In this document: one piece after another, positions 1 through 11,313 of the stretch
How positions within the stretch are numbered: position 1 is the stretch's first letter
Layout of the letters: each line of letters opens with the position of its first letter
DNA from: Streptomyces olivoverticillatus
Lineage (GTDB): Bacteria > Actinomycetota > Actinomycetes > Streptomycetales > Streptomycetaceae
NCBI RefSeq assembly: GCF_014203555.1
Contig: NZ_JACHJH010000001.1
Span: forward strand, 978,013-1,042,012
Length of the DNA: 64,000 nt
Direction of reading: 5' to 3'
Made by a program: the position numbers and the translations under genes
The notes under the pieces: generated by a model
Told to the model about the DNA's origin: nothing
Database searches by the model: none
What the model saw: the letters and a program-made list of their open reading frames with translations, nothing else

Positions 1-1
1 C

Positions 2-595
2 TTCGCGCTGGGCGGGCTGTTCCTGCCGGTGGTGATGCTGGGCCTGCACCAGGCGCTCATCCCGATCCACACGACCCTGATCGAGCAGCAGGGCTACACC
101 GTCCTGCTGCCCATCCTGGCGATGGCGGGCGCGGGCCAGGTGGGCGCGGCGCTGGCGCTCTACGTGCGGCTGTGGCGCAACGGCCCGGTCCGCACGACGA
201 TCCGCTCGGCGCTGCCGGCCGGGCTGCTGGGCATCGGCGAGCCGCTGATCTACGGGGTGTCGCTGCCGCTGGGCCGCCCGTTCGTCACGGCGTGCGTCGG
301 CGGCGCGTTCGGCGGCGGTTTCGTGGGCCTGCTGAACCAGCTCGGCGAGAAGGTCGGCTGCACGGCCATCGGCCCGTCGGGCTGGGCCCTCTTCCCGCTG
401 CTGAAGGGCAACCACGGCCTGGCCCACGCGGCCACCGTCTACGCGGGGGGCCTGACGGTGGGTTACGCGGCCGGGTTCGCCGCCACCTACTTCTTCGGTC
501 TGGGGCGCGGCGAACGGGCGGAGCTGAACGGCCCGAGGGCGGCACCCCCCGTGCAGGGGATGCCGCCCTCGGCGTACAGCGTTCAGGACAAGTGA
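2..595 (+). CDS. PTS sugar transporter, EIIC membrane component (3' part)
   Basis: This is the C-terminal part of a phosphotransferase-system permease; the frame is open from base 2, so the start lies outside the window. The visible ~197 residues contain several hydrophobic segments and the segment GIGEPLIYGV, which matches the conserved GxxEP signature of glucose/sucrose-family EIIC proteins that contributes to the substrate site. EIIC translocates a sugar across the membrane while EIIB phosphorylates it. The protein ends in a short hydrophilic, proline-rich tail without an attached EIIA domain. The substrate cannot be read from this fragment; glucoside, sucrose or amino-sugar types are all possible. 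It converges on groEL2, 42 bp away. Confidence 0.8.
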   Translation, partial: FALGGLFLPVVMLGLHQALIPIHTTLIEQQGYTVLLPILAMAGAGQVGAALALYVRLWRNGPVRTTIRSALPAGLLGIGEPLIYGVSLPLGRPFVTACVGGAFGGGFVGLLNQLGEKVGCTAIGPSGWALFPLLKGNHGLAHAATVYAGGLTVGYAAGFAATYFFGLGRGERAELNGPRAAPPVQGMPPSAYSVQDK

Positions 596-637
596 TCCTC
601 CCTCCTCGCCCGCCTTCGGCGAGGAGGGGCCTATGGA

Positions 638-2368
<1,731 letters not shown>

Positions 2369-2385
2369 TCACCGACGGTCCAAAT

Positions 2386-2412
2386 CTGTCACTCTCACTC
2401 GGAGAGTGCTAA
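2386..2412 (-). promoter_or_regulatory. CIRCE-type HrcA operator, copy 1 (downstream)
   Basis: Read on the minus strand this is TTAGCACTC, a 9-base spacer, then GAGTGACAG. The first half matches the CIRCE consensus (TTAGCACTC-N9-GAGTGCTAA) perfectly and the second half is degenerate (GAGTG kept). It lies about 125 bp upstream of the groEL2 start and just downstream of the predicted -10 element. Confidence 0.75.
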
Positions 2413-2417
2413 GCCAA

Positions 2418-2446
2418 TGATTAGCACTCGACCCCTACGAGTGCAA
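2418..2446 (-). promoter_or_regulatory. groEL2 promoter (-35 TTGCAC, -10 TAATCA)
   Basis: On the minus strand TTGCAC and TAATCA are separated by exactly 17 bp, a good vegetative (HrdB-type) promoter. The -35 lies in the upstream CIRCE half-site and the -10 overlaps the other. Transcription would start about 150 bp before the groEL2 start codon. Confidence 0.65.
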
Positions 2447-2447
2447 G
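2421..2447 (-). promoter_or_regulatory. CIRCE-type HrcA operator, copy 2 (over promoter)
   Basis: On the minus strand: CTTGCACTC, nine bases, GAGTGCTAA. The second half-site is perfect and the first differs at two of nine positions. It overlaps the -35 and -10 hexamers, so bound HrcA repressor would block RNA polymerase. HrcA/CIRCE repression of groEL genes is established in Streptomyces. Confidence 0.82.
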
Positions 2448-2510
2448 CGCCTCGGACCCATCCCTGCCCCGGCTCTCACGGGGCTACACACCCGAACCTC
2501 GGGTGCCCGC

Positions 2511-2559
2511 GCACGCACGAGGGGCCCGCACCGTACTGGTGCGGGCCCCTCGTGCGTGC
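2511..2559. terminator. Terminator between csp and groEL2
   Basis: A perfect 22-bp stem with a 5-base loop (GTACT). It lies just downstream of the cold-shock gene and upstream of the groEL2 promoter, so it should end csp transcription and insulate groEL2. As usual in streptomycetes there is no clear U-tract. Confidence 0.85.
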
Positions 2560-2588
2560 TGAGAGAGCCGATGGTCGATGCGCCGCGG

Positions 2589-2795
2589 TCAGCCGGCCGC
2601 CAGCTTCACCATGTCGGCCTGCGGGCCCTTCTGGCCCTGCGAGATCTCGAACTCGACTCGCTGCCCCTCCTCGAGGGTGCGGTAGCCGTCCATCTGAATC
2701 GCGCTGTAGTGGACGAAAACATCCGCACCACCGTCGACCGCGATGAAGCCGTACCCCTTCTCCGCGTTGAACCACTTGACGGTGCCCTGAGCCAT
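2589..2795 (-). CDS. Cold-shock domain protein (CspA family)
   Basis: A 68-residue single cold-shock domain that binds single-stranded RNA/DNA. RNP1 (KGYGFIAV) and RNP2 (VFVHYSAI) are both intact, and the length is typical of the stand-alone bacterial CspA family (about 67 residues). The start MAQGTVKWF was chosen because the family begins there and GGGGAG lies 8 bases upstream; an upstream in-frame extension of ten residues has no homology support. It is monocistronic, bounded by a strong terminator downstream and a long structured 5' region upstream, consistent with post-transcriptional control of cold-shock genes. Confidence 0.95.
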   Translation of the reverse strand: MAQGTVKWFNAEKGYGFIAVDGGADVFVHYSAIQMDGYRTLEEGQRVEFEISQGQKGPQADMVKLAAG

Positions 2796-3207
2796 GCCTA
2801 ACTCCCCTATTACTGGCCCTTGCACAGGACCGCACTTCGCGGACCCGGGTCAGACCTCACCCCCAGACAGGTTGGGGGTGTGCGCCGGAACGCGTCGACC
2901 GCGGCTGAATGTATCTGCACGGATGCCGTCTGCAACAGGTCAGTCGGACGAGAATTACGGGCGCGGCCGATCGGCTATTCGTACCGATTTCCCCAGCTTC
3001 TCGGGCAAGTCGGGCCGGGCAAAACGCAACCAACCCGGCAATTCGTGCACACGTTTCGCGCACAACTTGACGGGTTCTCATATGCGTTCGGTGGTGACAC
3101 CGGAGGGGGAACGCCCCAACTGTATCGCGCTTCAACAGACGGAATCACCCCGTCCGCTTTGTGGACGGGGTGATTCCGGGCGATTACGCAGAGACCCTGC
3201 GGAAGGG
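2796..3207. other. 412-bp non-coding region with csp 5' leader
   Basis: No convincing coding sequence. It contains the upstream region of the cold-shock gene, including an 8-bp perfect stem with a 7-base loop at 2858-2880 that would sit in its 5' leader. At 3141-3177 is the terminator of the sulfur-carrier gene. The stretch around 2930-3130 is richer in A+T than the neighbouring genes, as expected for promoter DNA. Confidence 0.6.
3141..3177 (-). terminator. Terminator of the thrC-moaD unit
   Basis: Perfect 15-bp inverted repeat (GGAATCACCCCGTCC and its complement) around a 7-base loop, 31 bp beyond the stop codon of the MoaD-like gene. Confidence 0.85.
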
Positions 3208-3483
3208 TCAGCCGCCCGCGACGGCGGGGATGATCGAGACCCCCGCGCCGTCGGGAGTGGGGGCGTCCAGCCCGCCCTCGAAGCGGACGTCGTCATCGTT
3301 GACGTAGACGTTCACGAAGCGGCGCAGCTTGCCGCCGTCGTCGAGGATGCGGGGGCCGATCCCGGCGTGGTTGCGGTCGAGGTCGGCGATGACCTCGGAG
3401 AGGGTCGTCCCCTCAGCGGGGACTTCGGCCCGGCCGTCGGTGTAGGTGCGAAGGATCGTGGGGATGCGGACTGTCACGCTCAT
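3208..3483 (-). CDS. MoaD/ThiS-family small sulfur carrier protein
   Basis: A 91-residue ubiquitin-like protein ending in the diglycine (AVAGG) that is adenylated and thiocarboxylated in MoaD, ThiS and CysO carriers. The beta-grasp pattern is recognisable (SVTVRIPTILR start, central FVNVYVNDDDVR strand). ATG at 3483 was preferred over a GTG three codons upstream because GAAGG stands 8 bases before it. It follows threonine synthase with a 63-bp gap on the same strand and ends at a strong terminator, so the two are probably co-transcribed. A carrier next to a PLP enzyme recalls CysO-CysM of mycobacteria, but the acceptor is unknown here; a molybdopterin role is less likely because no moa genes are nearby. 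Confidence 0.88.
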   Translation of the reverse strand: MSVTVRIPTILRTYTDGRAEVPAEGTTLSEVIADLDRNHAGIGPRILDDGGKLRRFVNVYVNDDDVRFEGGLDAPTPDGAGVSIIPAVAGG

Positions 3484-3546
3484 GGGGGTCACCTTCGGTC
3501 GGGGTGCGTGGTCGGGTGCGGGCCGGGTCGCGGCAAGTCCGGCCGG

Positions 3547-4827
3547 TCAGGCCAGGGCGCGGAAGGCGTCCAGGGAGGGCTTGATCGTGGCCGTCGGGCC
3601 CGCCGCCACCGCGTCGAGGGTCTTGAGGCCGTCGCCCGTGTTCAGGACGACCGTCGTCAGGGCCGGGTCGAGGAGGCCGGCCTCGATCAGCTTCTTCGTG
3701 ACGCCCACGGTCACCCCGCCCGCCGTCTCCGCGAAGATCCCCTCCGTCCGGGCGAGCAGCCGGATCGCGTCGACGATCTGCTCGTCCGTCACGTCCTCCA
3801 CCGCCCCGCCCGTGCGCCGCGCGATGTCCAGCACGTACGGCCCGTCGGCCGGGTTGCCGATGGCCAGGGACTTGGCGATCGTGTCGGGCTTCACCGGGCG
3901 CACCACGTCGTGCCCGTCCTTGAAGGCCCGCGACACCGGCGAGCACCCCTCGGCCTGCGCCCCGAAGATCCGGTACGGCCGGTCCTCGACGAGCCCCAGC
4001 GCGACGAGCTCCTTGAGCCCCTTGTCGATCTTCGTCAGCTGCGAGCCCGAGGCGATCGGGATGACGATCTGGTCCGGCAGCCGCCACCCCAGCTGTTCAC
4101 AGATCTCGTACGCGAGCGTCTTCGAGCCCTCGCCGTAGTACGGGCGCAGGTTGACGTTGACGAAGCCCCATCCCTCCCCCAGCGGATCGCCGATCAGCTC
4201 GCTGCAGAAGCGGTTGACGTCGTCGTACGTACCCTCGATGCCGATCAGCTCGCCGCCGTAGACCGCGGCCATGACGACCTTGCCCGCCTCCAGGTCGTGC
4301 GGGATGAACACACAGGACTTGAAGCCGGCCCGGGCGGCCGCCGCGCCCACGGCCCCCGCCAGGTTGCCCGTCGAGGAGCAGGACAGGGTCGTGAAGCCGA
4401 AGGCGCGCGCCGCCTCGACCGCGATGGCGACGACCCGGTCCTTGAAGGAGTGCGTGGGGTTGCCGGAGTCGTCCTTGACGTACAGCCCGCCCGTCACGCC
4501 GAGCTCGCGGGCGAGGTTGTCGGCCTTGACGAGCTTGGTGAAGCCGGGGTTGAGGTTCGGCTTGTCCGCGACGTCGGCGGGGACGGGCAGCAGCGGCGCG
4601 TACCGCCAGATGTTCGCCGGACCGGCCTCGATGCGGCGCCGCAGCGCCTCCGGGTCACCGGCCGGCAGCTCGTACGCCACTTCGAGCGGGCCGAAGCAGG
4701 AGGCGCAGGCGAAGATCGGTCCCAGCTCGAAGCGCTCGCCGCACTCGCGGCAGGACAGCGCGACGGCAGGGCCCAGAGAGACGGAAGTGGTAGCGCTTTC
4801 AACAGCTTCTACGGCTTCTACAGCCAT
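3547..4827 (-). CDS. thrC: Threonine synthase
   Basis: PLP-dependent enzyme converting O-phosphohomoserine to threonine and phosphate, last step of threonine biosynthesis. The 426-residue protein has the PLP-lysine motif NPTHSFKDR near residue 128, the glycine-rich phosphate loop (SSTGNLAGAVGAAAA), and an N-terminal CxxC...CxxC zinc-ribbon-like segment at about residues 26-43 found in long threonine synthases. The start MAVEAVEAVE is preceded by AGGAGAAAGG at 11 bases; a start eight codons earlier is possible. It heads a likely two-gene unit with the MoaD-like gene. Confidence 0.93.
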   Translation of the reverse strand: MAVEAVEAVESATTSVSLGPAVALSCRECGERFELGPIFACASCFGPLEVAYELPAGDPEALRRRIEAGPANIWRYAPLLPVPADVADKPNLNPGFTKLVKADNLARELGVTGGLYVKDDSGNPTHSFKDRVVAIAVEAARAFGFTTLSCSSTGNLAGAVGAAAARAGFKSCVFIPHDLEAGKVVMAAVYGGELIGIEGTYDDVNRFCSELIGDPLGEGWGFVNVNLRPYYGEGSKTLAYEICEQLGWRLPDQIVIPIASGSQLTKIDKGLKELVALGLVEDRPYRIFGAQAEGCSPVSRAFKDGHDVVRPVKPDTIAKSLAIGNPADGPYVLDIARRTGGAVEDVTDEQIVDAIRLLARTEGIFAETAGGVTVGVTKKLIEAGLLDPALTTVVLNTGDGLKTLDAVAAGPTATIKPSLDAFRALA

Positions 4828-5130
4828 GGAGGCGAGGCCCTTTCTCCTCATCTTCCTCGCGACGCACTTCGCCGCGAGACGGATTTGGCACCTTCCCCGC
4901 CGGGAGCCTCGCTTCGAACGAAACAAGACCGGCTGGAGGGTTGCCGGGGCTTCAACGGGCCGTGTCCCTCTGCCCCTCTGGATGAGCGGTATAGCGCTGG
5001 GCGGACCCAGGCATTTGTGCGCAGGACGACCCCGACATACGACGGGCGTCCGCGTTGTTCAAGACTGTAACGGAAGGGACGGCCCGCCGAGAGGGCCCGT
5101 CCGCAACGCGAGACGCGAGGAGTCGTACAC
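4828..5130. other. Divergent intergenic region, thrC / gpgS
   Basis: A 303-bp gap between divergently transcribed genes. It must hold promoters for both, but I see no consensus hexamer pair, strong palindrome or leader structure that I would name. Confidence 0.5.
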
Positions 5131-6078
5131 GTGCTGGAAGAGGTGGAACGCTGGCTGGCCCGGCGGTCCTGGTCCGCAGCCGACCGTCCGCTCGACCAGC
5201 TCCTCGCTGCCAAAAGCGGCACCGGCACCACGGTCAGCGTCGTGCTGCCGGCCCTGAACGAGGAGGCGACGGTCGGGGACATCGTCACCACGATCCGCCG
5301 GGAGCTGATGTCCGAGGCCGTGCCGCTGGTGGACGAGCTGGTGGTGCTGGACTCCGGCTCCACCGACCGCACGGCGCAGGTCGCGGCCGCCGCGGGGGCG
5401 CGCGTCGTCCACCGCGACGACGTCCTGCCGCGGCTGCCCGCACTGCCCGGCAAGGGCGAGGTGCTGTGGCGGTCGCTGCTGGTGACGAGCGGGGACGTGG
5501 TCTGCTTCATCGACTCCGACCTGCGGGACTTCTCCGCCGACTTCGTCTCCGGCATCGTCGGCCCGCTGCTCACCGACCCCGACGTCCACTTCGTGAAGGG
5601 GATGTACGACCGTCCGCTCGGCGAGGTCTCCGGCCAGGGCGGCCGCGTCACCGAGCTGGTGGCCCGCCCGCTGCTCAATCTGCACTGGCCGCAACTGGCC
5701 GGTTTCGTCCAGCCGTTGGGCGGCGAGTACGCGGCGCGGCGCTCGCTGCTGGAGCAGCTGCCGTTCCCCGTCGGGTACGGCGTCGAGCTGGGCCTGCTGG
5801 TGGACGCGCTGCACACCGTGGGCCTGGACGCGCTGGCCCAGGTCGACGTGGGCGAGCGCAAGCACCGCCACCAGGACGGGCGGGCCCTGGGCCGGATGGC
5901 CGCCGCCATCTACCGCACCGCGCAGCTGCGGCTGGCCCGCGGGCACCTGGTGCGCCCGGCGCTCACGCAGTTCGAGCGCACCGAGGAGGGGTTCGTCCCG
6001 CGGACGTACCCGGTGGACACCGAGGAGCGGCCGCCGATGGCCGGCATCCCCGAGTACGAGCAGCGGCGCGCGGCGTAG
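5131..6078 (+). CDS. gpgS: Glucosyl-3-phosphoglycerate synthase (GT81)
   Basis: A 315-residue GT-A glycosyltransferase that moves glucose from a sugar nucleotide to 3-phosphoglycerate. The N-terminal Rossmann-like start (VSVVLPALNEE), the DSGSTD segment and the metal-binding DSD at residues 128-130 are all present, as is the GKGEVLW segment typical of GpgS. In mycobacteria this feeds methylglucose lipopolysaccharide synthesis; in streptomycetes the product is usually linked to glucosylglycerate as a compatible solute or under nitrogen limitation. GTG at 5131 has GAGGAG nine bases upstream. No phosphatase (gpgP) gene is adjacent. Confidence 0.9.
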   Translation: MLEEVERWLARRSWSAADRPLDQLLAAKSGTGTTVSVVLPALNEEATVGDIVTTIRRELMSEAVPLVDELVVLDSGSTDRTAQVAAAAGARVVHRDDVLPRLPALPGKGEVLWRSLLVTSGDVVCFIDSDLRDFSADFVSGIVGPLLTDPDVHFVKGMYDRPLGEVSGQGGRVTELVARPLLNLHWPQLAGFVQPLGGEYAARRSLLEQLPFPVGYGVELGLLVDALHTVGLDALAQVDVGERKHRHQDGRALGRMAAAIYRTAQLRLARGHLVRPALTQFERTEEGFVPRTYPVDTEERPPMAGIPEYEQRRAA

Positions 6079-6084
6079 CCGCCT

Positions 6085-7101
6085 TCACCCGGCAGGCAGC
6101 GGGGAGTTGAGGAGGGCGACGCCGACCGCAGTGGCCGTGTGCAGGGCGGTGTTGCGGTGCCGGGCGGTGATGACCAGCCCGGCCGCGCGCAGGACGGTCG
6201 CGTGCTCGCTGGCGCTCGCCGGGGCGATGCCCAGGCGCCGGGCCAGCTCGGTGGTGTGGCACCCCGGGCTGTCCGCGATGGCGTGCAGCACGGCGGCGCG
6301 GGTGCGCCCGAGCAGGGCGACCAGGGGCGCGGGCACCCTGCCCGCATCCGCGTCCGGCCGCGGGGACGGGACCAGCGGCAGGGTGCCCGGCTCGCGGTGG
6401 GCCGGGTACGTCACCAGCGGCTGCGGCAGCGCCTCGGCTTCGATCACCGGACACCGGGAGCCGAACCAGGAGGGGACCAGGAGCAGCCCGCTGCCGTCCA
6501 GGTACATGTCCTCGTCGAAGCCGCTCGCCGTGACGATGTCGAGGACGGGCGGCCGCCAGGTGATGCACCGCGGGGACAGCCCCGCCAGCACCCGCTCCAC
6601 GCCGCCGCGCGCGAACTCGCGTGCGCGCAGCGCCCGGTCGGCCTCCAGACAGGTGCGGATCCGCGGCCAGTAGGGCGAGAGGGCCTGTGCGTAGACGTGA
6701 CCGAGGCCGTCGAAGAGCTGCCCGAGCAGCTGCGGGTCGTCGCGCAGGCGCTGCGTCCAGCGGGGCACCCGCTGCCGCCCGGCGATGAACTCCAGCTCCT
6801 GGACGATCAGCTTCTTGGGCGTCGCCCGCACCACTTCCAGCGCTTCCTCGGCGCCGAGCGGGGAGTAGGACGGGTGGAAGAAGTTCGGTGACCAGCCCCG
6901 CGGCGGGACGAGGTCCAGGATCATCCGGGCGGTGGGGTGCAGCCGGGCGCGCACCTGCTGCCGCCATGCGCCGAAGGCGACGGAATCGGTCGTCTCCTGC
7001 AGCACGCGCACCGCGATGCTCGTCTCCAGCAGCGGCTGCGGCGACGGTGCGATCCGCGTACGGGCCAGGTCCGCGGCGGTGAAGTGAATGCGATAGCCCA
7101 C
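6085..7101 (-). CDS. ArsR-like winged-helix transcriptional regulator
   Basis: A 338-residue DNA-binding protein. The C-terminal ~80 residues form an ArsR-type winged helix (RAAVLHAIADSPGCHTTELARRLGI followed by a second helix with SASEHATVLRAAGL). The first ~240 residues are an uncharacterised regulatory region with no metal-binding Cys cluster, so it is not a classical metal sensor. This domain order is common among streptomycete regulators of unknown ligand. It converges on gpgS (6 bp between stop codons) and is divergent from otsA with a 249-bp intergenic region, so otsA is one plausible target. Confidence 0.8.
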   Translation of the reverse strand: MGYRIHFTAADLARTRIAPSPQPLLETSIAVRVLQETTDSVAFGAWRQQVRARLHPTARMILDLVPPRGWSPNFFHPSYSPLGAEEALEVVRATPKKLIVQELEFIAGRQRVPRWTQRLRDDPQLLGQLFDGLGHVYAQALSPYWPRIRTCLEADRALRAREFARGGVERVLAGLSPRCITWRPPVLDIVTASGFDEDMYLDGSGLLLVPSWFGSRCPVIEAEALPQPLVTYPAHREPGTLPLVPSPRPDADAGRVPAPLVALLGRTRAAVLHAIADSPGCHTTELARRLGIAPASASEHATVLRAAGLVITARHRNTALHTATAVGVALLNSPLPAG

Positions 7102-7350
7102 TGCGGTGTGCCCTCCTCCGCTCGGTGGCCGACCCTACCGACGGGCCCTGCTTCGGCCGAGGCCGAAACAGGACGACATCACGCGGGGCGCCCCCGCACT
7201 CTGAGAACGCGAGAGGACGCGCCGGCCGGGCCGGCAGAGCTCCTCTGGCGGCCAGGTGTGGTGCGCGGGGACGGTACGGGGGGTTCCCGCGCACCACCCG
7301 ACGGGCCGTGCGTACGTTTGAGCGGTTCCCCGGGCGGCAAGGCTGGCGAC

Positions 7351-8832
<1,482 letters not shown>

Positions 8833-8836
8833 TTCC

Positions 8837-10153
8837 TCACCGCCCGGCGTCCGCCGCCTCCAGCCGCGCCGCCACCTCGCGCGGGCCGCCCCGGCCGGCC
8901 TCGTACTGCGCCTTGTCCCGCCCCCAGCGGCGGTCCCGGAAGGACAGCAGCACCTCGGCGGCCTCGCGCAGCGTGCACCTGTCCCGCCCGAGCAGCTCCC
9001 GTACGGCGACCACCGCGCACAGCGCGGGCACGCTGCGCTTGGCGAACCACTCCTCGACCGCTTCCATGCCGCCCGCCTCGTGCTCGTCCCGCACGAACGA
9101 CGTCACGTCCTCGAAAGCGGCCGCCAGCTGCGCGTACGCCCCCTCCTCGGCCGGGGCGTAGGACGGCGCGAGGGCGACGGCCAGGCGTATCAGGGCGCTG
9201 TGCTCCACCTCGCCCGGCAGCCCGGGGCGGTCCTTGCGGAATTCGAACCAGTCGGCGTCGGCCGCCGCGGCGAGGATGCCCGGGAGGTCGGCGTCGTGGC
9301 CCTCGGCGTAGAGGACGTCCCGCAGCAGTTCGAAGGGCAGTGGGGTGCTCTCCGCGAGGAGCACCGCGTCGTAGAGGTCCTTGGCCTCGGGGTTGTGGTC
9401 CGAGACCAGCCACTGGATCTTCCACACGAGGGAGAGCGCGGGGCTCGCCGCCATGAGGACGGCGCTCTCGCCGGTGCCGTGCCGGGGCACTTCGGTGCGT
9501 ACGGCGGGCGCGGCCAGCTGCTCGTTGAAGACGAAGTCCAGCTGGACGGTGCCCGGCGGCACGCCCTCGGACGCTGCGGTCCAGGGCAGTACGAGGCGGC
9601 GGCCCGGCACCCGGTCGTACGTCCATATCTCATCGCTCACCGCGCCCGCCGCGTCGATCCGGACCGGGCTGCCGGCCTCGCGCGAGAGTGCCTCGGCGGC
9701 GCGGGCGATGCCGTCGAGCAGGGGGTCGGTGCGCTCGTCGTCCAGCTGCCAGGTGTGCGGCACGACGACGAAGTCCAGGTCGCCCGGTTCGCGTGCCGCC
9801 TCGCCGAACCAGGCCTTCAGCAGCATGCTGCCGCGCAGCACCAGGTGCTCGGCCCACTCGGAGCCGGCGACGGCGGCGAGGGCGAGGTCCAGCGCGTGCC
9901 GGCGGGCGGCGAACCAGGCTTCGCCGGTGCGGGCGTCGGCGAACTGCGGCTCGCTCAGCCGCATGCCGAGGGTGTGGTGCTTGACCGCCGGGTCGCTCAC
10001 CGGCCGCTGCACGACGCCGTCGCCGGGTACGGGCCGCAGCGTCCGCGGCAGGCCCATGTCCGCGCACGTCGTGGTGTCGGGCGGGGTCTGCGGCACGATG
10101 GTGTCCTCGCTCCACGGCCCGTTGCCGAAGCGCTCCCAGGGTGTCGTCGTCAT
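8837..10153 (-). CDS. AbiEii/AbiGii-type nucleotidyltransferase-like protein
   Basis: A 438-residue protein with the core of the AbiEii nucleotidyltransferase family: LRGSMLLKAWF at about residues 106-116 and the acidic DLDFVVV at 125-131, corresponding to the GS...D-x-D metal and nucleotide site. AbiEii toxins in type IV toxin-antitoxin and abortive-infection systems transfer nucleotides, for example to tRNA. Here the usual AbiEi winged-helix antitoxin is missing; instead the gene overlaps by four bases (ATGA) the stop of an upstream conserved gene, so the two are translationally coupled. The protein has an N-terminal ~60-residue extension before the domain. A toxin role is inference; it could be a domesticated nucleotidyltransferase. 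Confidence 0.8.
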   Translation of the reverse strand: MTTTPWERFGNGPWSEDTIVPQTPPDTTTCADMGLPRTLRPVPGDGVVQRPVSDPAVKHHTLGMRLSEPQFADARTGEAWFAARRHALDLALAAVAGSEWAEHLVLRGSMLLKAWFGEAAREPGDLDFVVVPHTWQLDDERTDPLLDGIARAAEALSREAGSPVRIDAAGAVSDEIWTYDRVPGRRLVLPWTAASEGVPPGTVQLDFVFNEQLAAPAVRTEVPRHGTGESAVLMAASPALSLVWKIQWLVSDHNPEAKDLYDAVLLAESTPLPFELLRDVLYAEGHDADLPGILAAAADADWFEFRKDRPGLPGEVEHSALIRLAVALAPSYAPAEEGAYAQLAAAFEDVTSFVRDEHEAGGMEAVEEWFAKRSVPALCAVVAVRELLGRDRCTLREAAEVLLSFRDRRWGRDKAQYEAGRGGPREVAARLEAADAGR

Positions 10154-10794
10154 GCGCGCGCACTCTCCTCGGTGATCCAGCCGGCGTCGAGCGACTCGTC
10201 GCTGTCGTGGATGACGAACTCCTGCTCCGTGGAAATGATTTCGTGTGCGCCGAGGTCCGCGGTCAGCGCGAGCAGCCGCGCTTGCGCGGTGCGGCGGCCG
10301 ACGAGCCGGCAGCGCTGGGTGACGAACCGTTCCGTGCGGCCGTCGGTGCGTATGCGGCGGGCGTTGCGGGACAGGTGGGCGGTGTGGGCGGGGGCGAGCC
10401 GCGGGAGGGCTGCGCCCGGGGCGATCAGGAGCTTGATGTGGTGCTCGAAGTAGTACCGGGGCCCGAGGACGGCCGCCTCCTCGTCGGTGTCCGGTACACC
10501 CTCCACCCAGGGCGCGGCCTCGATCTTCGTCCGTACGACCTCGAACCCGGCGTCTTGCAGTGCGCGGGCGGCGTCCTCGACGGCCTCGCGCACGGCGGGC
10601 AGGGGCCCGCGGCGGTGCAGGGTGAGCATCGGCTGGCTGGGGGTGCGCCCGCGCTCCAGCACGATGTGGGTGAACTTCAGCCCGTGCGCGGCGGCGTGGG
10701 CTTCGAGGCGGACCGCATCAGCGCGGACGGTGAGGTGGGCCTCGAATGCCCCGGTGAAGGAGGTGACGGGTGGGGCGGGGGTGGTACTTGGCAT
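10150..10794 (-). CDS. Unrecognised protein coupled to AbiEii-like gene
   Basis: A 214-residue cytosolic protein I do not recognise. It appears to consist of two alpha/beta halves, each opening with a similar strand: FEAHLTV (His at 20) and YYFEHHIKLLI (His at 119). The spacing faintly recalls the paired HxT/S motifs of 2H phosphoesterases, but the second motif is HIK, so this is only a hint. No signal peptide or membrane segment. Its stop overlaps the ATG of the nucleotidyltransferase gene, making it the first gene of a two-gene operon and a candidate antitoxin or co-factor. A GTG one codon upstream is an equally possible start. Confidence 0.65.
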   Translation of the reverse strand: MPSTTPAPPVTSFTGAFEAHLTVRADAVRLEAHAAAHGLKFTHIVLERGRTPSQPMLTLHRRGPLPAVREAVEDAARALQDAGFEVVRTKIEAAPWVEGVPDTDEEAAVLGPRYYFEHHIKLLIAPGAALPRLAPAHTAHLSRNARRIRTDGRTERFVTQRCRLVGRRTAQARLLALTADLGAHEIISTEQEFVIHDSDESLDAGWITEESARA

Positions 10795-10809
10795 CACCCG
10801 GGAATGATC

Positions 10810-11313
10810 TCAGGTGGCCGAGTAGGACAGGCGCACGGCGTCGGTGCTGTCGGCGACGCGGAGCCGGAGGTAGTAGACGTACTCGTTGTTGAACTTGGTG
10901 GGGATCGTGCACTTGTTGGCGAGCGACGTCGAAGCCGACTTGTGCGCAGGGCTGCCGGCCGGGCCGATCGAACCGATGACCTGCGGCATGATCTCCGAGT
11001 CCCGCACGTCGCAGCACTGGAAGACCTGCACGCCGACGGAGCCGAGGGCGGGGCTGCCGGAGGGGTCGTCCAGCTCCCCGGCGAGGTCGACGTTGAGTGT
11101 CCGGGTGTCGGGCGAGTGGAAGGCCGGGGAGTACATCGTGATGGTCCTTTGCGGCGTGAAGGTCTCACTGACCGGCAGGCCGACGGGGTTGCCACAAGAC
11201 TTGTCGGTGCGCGGCGGGACGTCGCGGGCGGCGGCGTGACCGGACCCGGTGGAGGGCAGGGCGAGGGCGGCGGCCATCAGGGCCGGCAGAGCGAAAAGTG
11301 CGGTTCTCTTCAT
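10810..11313 (-). CDS. Secreted protein of unknown function
   Basis: A 167-residue protein with a clear Sec signal peptide (MKRTALFALPALMAAALALP, cleavage probably after GHAAA). The mature part is polar and has four or five cysteines (SCGN, CCD, NKC) that could form disulfides, and a C-terminal beta-rich segment (YVYYLRLRVA). I do not recognise the family. The ATG at 11313 was chosen because it opens the signal peptide; a GTG six codons upstream lacks a ribosome site. It stands alone between the AbiEii pair and a divergent secreted gene. Confidence 0.7.
   Translation of the reverse strand: MKRTALFALPALMAAALALPSTGSGHAAARDVPPRTDKSCGNPVGLPVSETFTPQRTITMYSPAFHSPDTRTLNVDLAGELDDPSGSPALGSVGVQVFQCCDVRDSEIMPQVIGSIGPAGSPAHKSASTSLANKCTIPTKFNNEYVYYLRLRVADSTDAVRLSYSAT

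Noticed and set aside
2404..2429. GAGTGCTAA-N8-TTAGCACTC taken as one CIRCE element
   Set aside because: The half-sites are in the reversed order relative to the consensus. Each pairs properly with a degenerate outer half to give two CIRCE-type sites.
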